From Bradyrhizobium sp. BRP22 (GTDB lineage Bacteria > Pseudomonadota > Alphaproteobacteria > Rhizobiales > Xanthobacteraceae): DNA of 64,000 bases. Location: NCBI RefSeq assembly GCF_020194175.1, contig NZ_JADYVX010000034.1, positions 1 to 64,000 of the forward strand. Reading direction: 5' to 3'. Of this stretch, positions 20,408 to 27,024 are shown one piece after another; the stretch's first letter is position 1, and every line of letters starts with the position of its first letter. A program made the position numbers and the translations under genes. The notes beneath the pieces are model-generated. The model saw only the letters and a program-made list of their open reading frames with translations, was not told the DNA's origin and did not search any database.

Positions 20408-20443
20408 GACGACCTCATGAATGGTGGTTGATGAAACTCTTTC

Positions 20444-21220
20444 TCAGGTGGCAATCACGTCGTTCTTGCGCGTGGCCCAGCCGGTGACCTTGCCTTCGAT
20501 CAGCGAGAACACGACGTAGAGCGCGACGCCCAGGCCGGCGAGCACGAACAGCCCGGCGAACACCAGCGGCACGTTGAAATTGGAGGATGCGGTCATCATC
20601 ACATTGCCGATGCCGCGATTGGAGGCAACGGTCTCCGACAGCACCGCGCCGACAAAAGCGTAGGAGATGGCGACCTTCAGCGAGGCGAAGAAGAACGGCA
20701 TCGTTCGCGGCAGGCCGACATTCCAGAGGATATCGAACTTGCTCGCGCCCAGCGCCTTCAGCACGTCCTCAAGTTCGGGCTCGGTGGTGGCAAGGCCGGT
20801 GGCGATATTGACGACGATAGGGAAGAAGCAGATCGAGAGCGCGGTGAGAACCGCCGGCACCGTGCCGGAGCCGAACCACAGCACGAAGATCGGCACCACC
20901 GCGACCTTCGGGATCGAGGAGAAGCCGATCAGCAGCGGATAGGCGGTGTCATAGGCGGTCTTGGAGACACCGATGAAGGCGCCGAGCACGACGCCCAAAG
21001 CAACGCCAAGCACGAAGCCGAACATCGTGGTCGCGAGCGTCTGGATGATGTGCGGCCACAGCACCGGGAAACGCTCGACCAGCGTCACGAGGATCTGCGA
21101 CGGGCGCGGCAGCACGAGATCGGACATGCCGGTCATCAGGCAGAACAGTTCCCAGGCGACGAAGAACAGCACGATCAGCGCCGCCGACCACCCCTTCTGC
21201 CTGATATCGAGCCCGGACAT
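20444..21220 (-). CDS. ABC transporter permease, SsuC/TauC/NrtB type
   Basis: 258-residue inner-membrane permease with about six helices and the EAA-like coupling loop (LEDVLKALGASKFDILWNVGLPRTMPFFFASLKVA). I chose ATG 21220, one base after the ATPase stop with GGAAGGAG about 9 bases upstream. Translation from 21256 would overlap the ATPase gene. A 36-base gap separates it from the binding-protein gene. It is the partner of the ATPase at 21222 and the NMT1-type binding protein. Confidence 0.86.
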   Translation of the reverse strand: MSGLDIRQKGWSAALIVLFFVAWELFCLMTGMSDLVLPRPSQILVTLVERFPVLWPHIIQTLATTMFGFVLGVALGVVLGAFIGVSKTAYDTAYPLLIGFSSIPKVAVVPIFVLWFGSGTVPAVLTALSICFFPIVVNIATGLATTEPELEDVLKALGASKFDILWNVGLPRTMPFFFASLKVAISYAFVGAVLSETVASNRGIGNVMMTASSNFNVPLVFAGLFVLAGLGVALYVVFSLIEGKVTGWATRKNDVIAT

Positions 21221-21221
21221 C

Positions 21222-22085
21222 TCAGGCCGCTCCTTCCTGCGCCGCACTGCGCGCATCGACGATCATCCCGCGCAGCTTCTGGTTCAGCGCCACGAAATCT
21301 GGCTCAAAGGTCATCGCGACGGTGCGCGGACGAGCAAAGCCGACATGACTGTCGTCGAGGATGCGGCCGGGCCGCGCGCTCATCACGCAGATGCGGCTGG
21401 CGAGAAAGCCGGCTTCACGCAGATCATGGGTGACCAGCAGCACCGTCGGCTTGTGCGTCATCCAGAGCTTTTGCAGGATCGACCACAATTCCTCACGCGT
21501 GAACTGGTCGAGCGCGCCGAACGGCTCGTCGAGCAGCAAGAGGCGCGGTTCGTGGATCAGCGCGCGGCAGAGATTGGCGCGCTGGAGCATGCCGCCGGAA
21601 AGCTGCCAGGGAAAACGGCCGCCGAAGCCCTTGAGGCCGACCTGCTCCAACAACGCGTTCGCCTTGTCGCGAAACTCGGTCTTGCGCCGTTTGCGGAATT
21701 GCGAGCGGAACGGCTCGACGATCTTCAGCGGCAGCATGATGTTCCGCTCGATCGTCATCCACGGCAGCATGGTCGGATTCTGGAAGGCCATGCCGACCCG
21801 CATGGCGCGCGCCGCCACCTCGCGCCCGCCGACAATGACGACGCCCGTCGACGGCTGCACCAGGCCGCTGACCAGTCGCAGGATCGTCGATTTGCCGCAG
21901 CCGGACGGACCGACCAGCGCGACGAACTCGCCGTCAGCGATCCGCAGCGTCGTCGTCGATAGCGCAGGCACCGCGCGGGTCCCGCGGCCGAACGTCACCG
22001 ACGTATCGGATAGTTCGATCGCAATCGGCGCGCTGCCGGCGGAAACCGCCTCACCCGAGAAGTTGGAAGTTGGTTGCATGCGCAT
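21222..22085 (-). CDS. ABC transporter ATPase, SsuB/TauB/NrtD type
   Basis: 287-residue ATPase (from ATG 22085; ATG 22079 is equally possible). Walker A GPSGCGKST is at residues about 59-67, Q-loop FQNPTMLPW, signature LSGGMLQR, Walker B LLLDEPFGALD and H-loop VTHDLREA. It is the first gene of the operon ATPase-permease-binding protein-amidohydrolase. No clear Shine-Dalgarno precedes either ATG. A sigma-54-type promoter at 22117-22103 would start transcription near 22091, giving a very short leader. A GntR-type operator overlaps that promoter. Confidence 0.85.
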   Translation of the reverse strand: MRMQPTSNFSGEAVSAGSAPIAIELSDTSVTFGRGTRAVPALSTTTLRIADGEFVALVGPSGCGKSTILRLVSGLVQPSTGVVIVGGREVAARAMRVGMAFQNPTMLPWMTIERNIMLPLKIVEPFRSQFRKRRKTEFRDKANALLEQVGLKGFGGRFPWQLSGGMLQRANLCRALIHEPRLLLLDEPFGALDQFTREELWSILQKLWMTHKPTVLLVTHDLREAGFLASRICVMSARPGRILDDSHVGFARPRTVAMTFEPDFVALNQKLRGMIVDARSAAQEGAA

Positions 22086-22093
22086 CACGGCAG

Positions 22094-22106
22094 AAAGTGC
22101 ATGCAA
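22094..22106. promoter_or_regulatory. GntR-type operator candidate, site 1
   Basis: AAAGTGCATGCAA, centred on the palindrome TGCATGCA (22098-22105). An identical 13-mer occurs at 22199-22211, 105 bases away (ten helical turns). It overlaps the -12 region of the predicted sigma-54 promoter of the ATPase operon. Additional GCATGC cores lie at 22076-22081 and 22057+100 (22157-22162). Confidence 0.65.
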
Positions 22107-22117
22107 GCCAGATGCCA
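22103..22117 (-). promoter_or_regulatory. sigma-54 (-24/-12) promoter candidate for the NMT1-type ABC operon
   Basis: On the minus strand the sequence reads TGGCATCTGGCTTGC followed by A, against the consensus TGGCACGNNNNTTGCW. The GG and GC are exactly 10 bases apart. Two positions (C and G after TGGCA) differ. Predicted start near 22091, very close to the ATG candidates 22085/22079. Confidence 0.55.
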
Positions 22118-22198
22118 GCGCGAATCTTCCACGAAATCAGGCCTGCCGTAGCGATGGCATGCCGACCGAGCGACTGCAATTTAGGCAATCGGACAGCA

Positions 22199-22211
22199 AA
22201 AGTGCATGCAA
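22199..22211. promoter_or_regulatory. GntR-type operator candidate, site 2
   Basis: AAAGTGCATGCAA, identical to site 1, in the middle of the divergent intergenic region, 70 bases upstream of the GntR start codon. Confidence 0.65.
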
Positions 22212-22251
22212 ATCGTGCGCACAGTTTTTGCGTGCCTGTGCTAACAATTTG

Positions 22252-22264
22252 CTTGCAAGCACTT
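22252..22264. promoter_or_regulatory. GntR-type operator candidate, site 3
   Basis: CTTGCAAGCACTT is the reverse complement of the other sites with one mismatch (CTTGCATGCACTT expected), and includes the palindrome GCTTGCAAGC (22251-22260). It lies just upstream of the GntR start at 22281, a position suited to autoregulation. Confidence 0.55.
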
Positions 22265-22280
22265 CCCAAGAGACCCGCCA

Positions 22281-23039
22281 ATGGCGCCGCGCGCGGCCAG
22301 CAAGACTGCTGAATCGTCCGACAAGGTCAGCGTGATCTGCCGTGCGCTCCGCCGCGCCATCATCGAGCAGGCGCTGGAGCCGGGCGCGAAGCTGCCGGAG
22401 GATTCGCTCGGCGAGCGGTTCGGCGTCAGCCGCACCATCGCGCGCCACGCGCTCGGGCAATTGGCGGCGGAAGGTCTCGTCGAACTGCGCCGCAACCGCA
22501 TCGCGGTCGTGGCGACGCCGAGCTGGCAGGATGCGCGCGACGCCTTCGATGTGCGCATTCAGCTCGAGCGCCTCGTGGTGCGCCAGCTCGCCGGCAAGCT
22601 GACGAAAGCGCAGATCGCGGAATTGAACGCCCATGTCGACGCCGAGGACCGTGCCCGTGGCGGCTCGGACCCGGTCTCGATCCGGCTCGCGACCGAATTC
22701 CACATCCTGCTAGCGCACATGACGAACAGCCCGATCCTGATCCGCTATGTCAGCGAGATCGCCTATCGCTGCTGCCTGACGCTGTCGCTGTTCAGCCGGC
22801 CGCATTCCTCGGAATGCGCGATCAACGAGCACCGCGCGATCATCGCTGCGCTGATCAAGGGCGACGAGGAGAAGGTGATGAGCCTGATGCACGGCCATCT
22901 GGACTCGGTGGCAGGCCGCGCGCTGGTGGCTCCCGTCCCGCAGCGCGGCCGCGACCTGCTCGATATTCTCGCACCCTATGCCGAAGAGACAGACCTTGGC
23001 CGCGTCGTGAAACTGCCGAAGGCGGCGCGCGGACGCTGA
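22281..23039 (+). CDS. GntR-family regulator, FadR subfamily (FCD domain), paralog 1
   Basis: 252 residues. The N-terminal winged helix-turn-helix (about residues 15-80: VICRALRRAIIEQALEPGAKLPEDSLGERFGVSRTIARHAL type) is followed by an all-helical FCD effector domain (about 90-225). The FCD metal or ligand residues are suggested by DxxFH (ATEFHILL) and NEHRAII plus a late histidine (MHGHLDSV). It is divergent from the NMT1-type ABC operon and heads the operon with the CodA-like amidohydrolase (5-base gap). Three operator candidates fill its promoter region. It is a clear paralog of the regulator at 57949-58698: both share IIEQAL-PG-KLPED, SIRLA-EFH and RPHS--CA-NEHR. Confidence 0.9.
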   Translation: MAPRAASKTAESSDKVSVICRALRRAIIEQALEPGAKLPEDSLGERFGVSRTIARHALGQLAAEGLVELRRNRIAVVATPSWQDARDAFDVRIQLERLVVRQLAGKLTKAQIAELNAHVDAEDRARGGSDPVSIRLATEFHILLAHMTNSPILIRYVSEIAYRCCLTLSLFSRPHSSECAINEHRAIIAALIKGDEEKVMSLMHGHLDSVAGRALVAPVPQRGRDLLDILAPYAEETDLGRVVKLPKAARGR

Positions 23040-23044
23040 CAACG

Positions 23045-24280
23045 ATGCGGACCGCTTTCGACCTCGTCTTCCGCAATGCGCGCACGCGAAGTGCGAGCAT
23101 GCCGGTCGATATCGGCATTGCCGACGGCCGGATCGCCGCGATCGAACCACGCCTCGTCTGCGAGGCCGCGGAGATCGATATCGGCGGCAAGCTGGTGCTG
23201 CCAGGCTTCGTCGACACCCATATCCATCTCGACAAGGCCTGCCTGCTCGGCCGTTGCGAGCACAACCACGGCAGCGTCAGCGAAGCGATCCGGGCTGTTG
23301 CAGCGATGAAGCGCGATTTCACGCCCGAGGACGTCTATGCCCGTGGCGCACACGTGATCGAGCGCGCGATCACCTTCGGCACCACGCGGATGCGCACGCA
23401 TGTGGAGATCGATCCGCGCATCGGCCTGCGCGGCTTCGAGGCGATCAAGGCGTTGAAGCGCAACTATGCCTGGGCGATCGATCTGTCGCCGTGCGTGTTC
23501 CCGCAGGAAGGGCTGACCAACGATCCCGGTGCGGAGGAATTGCTGATCGCGGCGCTGCGCGACGGCGGCGAGGCGATCGGCGGCTGTCCCTATATGGACA
23601 CCGACCCGAATGCGCATATCGAAAGAATCTTCGATCTGGCGCAGGAGTTCGACGTCGACGTCGATCTGCACCTCGATTTCGACCTCGATCCGTCCTGGTG
23701 GCATATGGAAGAAGTGTGCCGCCAGACCGAACGCCGGAATTATCAAGGACGCGTCGCCATCGGCCATGCAACCAAACTATCGGCGCTGCCACCGGATCGG
23801 CTGAGAGCGGCGACCGAACGTCTGGCAAAGGCGGGCGTTGCGGTGACCGTGCTGCCCGCGACCGACCTCTATCTGCTGGGGCGAGACGAATCCCACAATG
23901 CGCCGCGCGGGCTGACGGTCGCGCACAGGCTCGTCGAAAACGGTGTGCTGTGCTCGGTCGCAACCAACAATGTGCAGAACCCGTTCACGCCGTTCGGCGA
24001 CGCCTCATTGCTGCGAATGGCCAATTTCTACGCCAACATCGCCCATGCCGCGGTCACCGAGTTCGACGCCTGCCTCGATCTGGTGACCGACCTCCCCGCC
24101 CGCCTGATGAATTTGCCGGATTACGGCATCGCGGTCGGAAATCCCGCCGATATCATCGTGCTCGACACAGATAGCAGCCGCGGCGCGATCGCGGAATTGC
24201 CCGAGGTGCTGATGGGCTTCAAGAGCGGACGCCGAACCTTCGAGCGGCAGCGGCCGGTTCTGTTTCCGCCAAAGAGCTAG
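23045..24280 (+). CDS. amidohydrolase related to cytosine deaminase (CodA-like) with altered active site
   Basis: 411-residue cytosolic amidohydrolase. It aligns by eye along its length with CodA: FVDTHIHLDKA (His59, His61 metal ligands), VFPQEG (Gln154, CodA Gln156), DVDLHLDF (His209, CodA His214), GHATKL (His241, CodA His246), and the C-terminal LPDYGIAVGNPADIIVL. Key CodA residues are changed: Glu217 aligns with Phe212, Asp313 with Asn308, Asp314 with Asn309, Trp319 with Phe314. The reaction may therefore not be cytosine deamination. I chose ATG 23045, 5 bases after the GntR stop; the upstream in-frame sequence is antisense-like inside gntR. The nearby NMT1-type transporter suggests an imported pyrimidine-like or cyclic amide substrate. 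Confidence 0.82.
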   Translation: MRTAFDLVFRNARTRSASMPVDIGIADGRIAAIEPRLVCEAAEIDIGGKLVLPGFVDTHIHLDKACLLGRCEHNHGSVSEAIRAVAAMKRDFTPEDVYARGAHVIERAITFGTTRMRTHVEIDPRIGLRGFEAIKALKRNYAWAIDLSPCVFPQEGLTNDPGAEELLIAALRDGGEAIGGCPYMDTDPNAHIERIFDLAQEFDVDVDLHLDFDLDPSWWHMEEVCRQTERRNYQGRVAIGHATKLSALPPDRLRAATERLAKAGVAVTVLPATDLYLLGRDESHNAPRGLTVAHRLVENGVLCSVATNNVQNPFTPFGDASLLRMANFYANIAHAAVTEFDACLDLVTDLPARLMNLPDYGIAVGNPADIIVLDTDSSRGAIAELPEVLMGFKSGRRTFERQRPVLFPPKS

Positions 24281-24335
24281 TCGCGCCCTGCCGATCTGGA
24301 TTGCCGCGGCCGCGATTGACGCGCCGGGCGTTCCA

Positions 24336-24364
24336 TTGTTGTTATCGACGTAACGAGACAACAA
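24336..24364. promoter_or_regulatory. inverted repeat upstream of the enolase-superfamily gene
   Basis: TTGTTGT (24336-24342) and ACAACAA (24358-24364) are perfect inverted arms 15 bases apart, with a nested GTTA/TAAC pair. It lies in the 100-base gap before the gene at 24381. It may be an operator or a weak hairpin; nothing else in the gap is recognised. Confidence 0.35.
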
Positions 24365-24380
24365 CGCCGGGCAGGAAACC

Positions 24381-25598
24381 ATGGGCAAGTCGTCCAACAT
24401 CAGAAGCATTGAAACGCTCGCCTGCGATGCTGGCTGGCGGAATTACCACTTCGTTAAGGTGACGACCGAGGACGGCATCGTCGGCTGGAGCGAATTCGAC
24501 GAAGGTTTTGGCGCGCCCGGCGTCACCGCCGCGATCGAGCGGCTGTCGACGCGGATCATTGGCAAGAACGCGCTGCAGCATGAACGCATCTATGCGGAAC
24601 TGTTCTCCGCGACCCGGCCCGCCGCCGGGGGCGTGGTGGCGCTGGCGCTCGGCGCGATCGAGAACGCGCTGCTCGATGTCAAGGCAAAGGCGCTCGGCGT
24701 GCCCTGCTATGAACTGCTCGGCGGCAAGATCCGCGACCGCATCCGGGTCTACTGGTCGCACTGCGCGACCTGGCGCATCAACCATCCCGACTGGTACAAG
24801 CCCGCGATCACCGATCTCGACGGCGTCAAGGCGATCGGGCGCGAGGTGCGCGAGAAGCGCTTCACGGCGCTGAAGACCAACATCTTCGTCTATACCGACG
24901 GCAAGCCGCAGGGTTGGCGGCCGGGCTTCGGCTCGCCATTCGAGCCGGAGATCAATGTCGACCGCAAAGTGCTGCGCAATCTCTGCATGCACCTGGAGGC
25001 GATCCGCGACGGCGCCGGGCCCGATGTCGATCTCCTGCTCGACCTCAACTTCAACGCCAAGACCGAAGGCTATCTGAAGATCCTGAGGGCGATCGAGAAG
25101 ATGGACATGTTCTGGATCGAGATCGACACCTTCAACCCGCAGGCGCTAGGCTACATCCGCCGCCAGAGCCCGCATCCGATCTCCTCCTGCGAGACGCTGC
25201 TCGGTCTGCGCGAATTCCTGCCCTACTTCACCGAGCAGGCGATGGACGTCGCGATCATCGACACGCCCTGGAATGGCATCTGGCAATCGATGAAGATCGC
25301 GAATGCCGCCGAACATTTCGAGGTCAACGTCGCCCCGCATAATTTCTACGGCCACCTCTGCACGATGATGAACGCGCATTTCTCAGCGGCCGTTCCGAAC
25401 TTGCGGATCATGGAAACCGATATCGACCGGCTCGCCTGGGACCATGAGTTGTTCACGCATGTCCCCGACATCGTCGACGGCCACCTCGTGATCCCGGACC
25501 GGCCGGGCTGGGGCACCGAGCCGAACGAGGAAGGCCTCCGCGCGCACCCGCCGAAGAGCAAGGGTGGATTGCTGAATTACGGGCAGGCCAAGAAGTAA
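24381..25598 (+). CDS. mandelate racemase/muconate-lactonizing (enolase superfamily) enzyme
   Basis: 405 residues: an N-terminal alpha+beta capping domain (about 1-125) and a C-terminal TIM barrel. Likely magnesium ligands are Asp221 (LLLDLNFN), Glu247 (MFWIEIDT) and Glu271 (SSCETLLG). Lys165 (ALKTNIF) and His320 (VAPHNFYG) are candidate acid/base residues, the mandelate racemase subgroup arrangement. It would abstract a proton alpha to a carboxylate, for example acid-sugar dehydration or racemisation; the substrate is not recognisable. It is the third gene downstream of GntR paralog 1, after a 100-base gap, so it may share that control. AGGAAA lies just before the ATG. Confidence 0.85.
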   Translation: MGKSSNIRSIETLACDAGWRNYHFVKVTTEDGIVGWSEFDEGFGAPGVTAAIERLSTRIIGKNALQHERIYAELFSATRPAAGGVVALALGAIENALLDVKAKALGVPCYELLGGKIRDRIRVYWSHCATWRINHPDWYKPAITDLDGVKAIGREVREKRFTALKTNIFVYTDGKPQGWRPGFGSPFEPEINVDRKVLRNLCMHLEAIRDGAGPDVDLLLDLNFNAKTEGYLKILRAIEKMDMFWIEIDTFNPQALGYIRRQSPHPISSCETLLGLREFLPYFTEQAMDVAIIDTPWNGIWQSMKIANAAEHFEVNVAPHNFYGHLCTMMNAHFSAAVPNLRIMETDIDRLAWDHELFTHVPDIVDGHLVIPDRPGWGTEPNEEGLRAHPPKSKGGLLNYGQAKK

Positions 25599-25608
25599 GC
25601 TCTATCTC

Positions 25609-25639
25609 CCGTCGTCCCGGGCTTGAGCCGGGACGACGG
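25609..25639. terminator. perfect hairpin between convergent genes
   Basis: CCGTCGTCCCGG (25609-25620) and CCGGGACGACGG (25628-25639) form a perfect 12-bp stem with a 7-base loop. It sits 11 bases after the enolase-superfamily stop and 28 bases from the stop of the opposing binding-protein gene. There is no T-run, so it may be a repeat element acting as a bidirectional or RNA-stabilising end. It shares its sequence with the repeat at 6391-6512. Confidence 0.5.
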
Positions 25640-25667
25640 CGAGTGTGTGGGGCTGCTCATTGCGAAA

Positions 25668-26903
25668 TCATTTGTCGCCCGGCACGTTCACGAACGCACT
25701 TTCGATCACGTCGCCGATCGGCTGCCAGATGTTGCCGTCGAACTGCACCAGGCGCATCTGCTTGATCGGGCGGAAGTCGGCCGGGCCGGTGTTGATTGCG
25801 ATGCCCGGCAGCACCACGGGATTGAGATAGTCCTTCAGCGATGCAGCCTGGCGCATGATGTTCTCGCGCGACAGATCGTCGCCGCACTGCGTCAGCACCT
25901 GGACCAGGGTCTCGGCCGCGGCGTAGCCGAAGATGGCGTAGCCATCCTCCTTGTCGCCATCAGGATAATATTTGTCCATGAAGGCGGACCATGCCTTGAT
26001 CGGCTCGTCGTCCTTCCATGCGGCATCGCCGGCGTCCTTCAGGAAGGATGTCGAGATCACGCCGAGCGCATTCTGCAGCCCCGCCGGCCGCAGCGCGCTG
26101 GCGATCGAGGCCGAGGCATTGTCGAGAATAAAGACCGGATGCCAATCCAGTTCGGCCGCGATGCGGATGGCGCGCGCGGCGATCGCCGGCGCTCCGTTGA
26201 ACACGAGTATATCGGCGCCCGAATCCTTCAATATCTCGATCTGCACCTCGATCGAGGTGTCGGACGCATCAAAGGCGAGATCGGCGACGATCATGCCCGC
26301 GGTATCGCCGAGCCCTTCCTGCAATCCCCTGAACAGATCGCGCCCGAACTGATCGTTCTGCCAGAGCACGGCAATCTTGCCGTCGGGATAGGATGCCTGG
26401 ATGTAATTCGCATAGATCCGGCCCTCGGCGCGGAAGGTTGGCTGCCAGCCCATCGTCCACGGATACTTCTTCGGCTGCGCCCACTCCTCGTCCCCCGAAG
26501 CGACGAACAATTGCGGGACGTTCTTATCGTTGAGATAGGCCCGGGTCGCGAGATTGCTCGGCGTGCCGAACGAGCCGAACATCAACAGCACGTTTTCCTT
26601 CTCGACCAGTTCGCGCGTCTGCTGCAGCGCCATGCGCGGACTGGAGCTGTCGTCGACGGAGATGAACTTGATCTTGCGTCCGTTGATGCCGCCGCGCTCA
26701 TTGACCATGTCGAAATAGGCGGCTTCCGCTCTGCCAATGGTGGCAAAGGCCGCCAGCGGCCCGGTGTAGGGCATGACGTTGCCGATCCGGATCTCGTTGT
26801 CCATGGCGCCCCGCTCGGAAGCCTGCTGTGCGCTGGACGGCGCCCACGCAAGAAGCGCCGCGGCGATGAGGGACAGCGACAGTCTCGCTCTTCTTCTTTG
26901 CAT
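25668..26903 (-). CDS. ABC transporter substrate-binding protein, branched-chain amino acid/amide (LivJ) type
   Basis: 411 residues from ATG 26903, chosen because GAGG lies 8 bases upstream (ATG 26909 is too close to it). Signal peptide MQRRRARLSLSLIAAALLAWA, cleavage near SSAQQ. The mature protein is a two-lobe type I periplasmic binding fold: IRIGNVMPYTGPLAAFATIGRAEAAYFDMVNERGGINGRKI, then FGSFGTPSNLAT. No permease or ATPase of this family is nearby, so it is an orphan binding protein. It lies 121 bases downstream of hydantoinase A on the same strand, which suggests an amide or ureide ligand (inference). Confidence 0.86.
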   Translation of the reverse strand: MQRRRARLSLSLIAAALLAWAPSSAQQASERGAMDNEIRIGNVMPYTGPLAAFATIGRAEAAYFDMVNERGGINGRKIKFISVDDSSSPRMALQQTRELVEKENVLLMFGSFGTPSNLATRAYLNDKNVPQLFVASGDEEWAQPKKYPWTMGWQPTFRAEGRIYANYIQASYPDGKIAVLWQNDQFGRDLFRGLQEGLGDTAGMIVADLAFDASDTSIEVQIEILKDSGADILVFNGAPAIAARAIRIAAELDWHPVFILDNASASIASALRPAGLQNALGVISTSFLKDAGDAAWKDDEPIKAWSAFMDKYYPDGDKEDGYAIFGYAAAETLVQVLTQCGDDLSRENIMRQAASLKDYLNPVVLPGIAINTGPADFRPIKQMRLVQFDGNIWQPIGDVIESAFVNVPGDK

Positions 26904-27024
26904 CAACATCGCCTCAAACCCGCCCGACAGCGGCCTGCTGCGTCTTCCGGCCGATAACAATAGCGCGCAAATATGGCCGGAGAAATGAAATGTTGCCTTG
27001 GGACAATCAGCCGATCATGGACGG

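Noticed and set aside
22183..22198. AGGCAATCGGACAGCA as a sigma-54 promoter for GntR paralog 1
   Set aside because: The 10-base GG/GC spacing is right, but most other consensus bases differ, so it is not distinguishable from chance.
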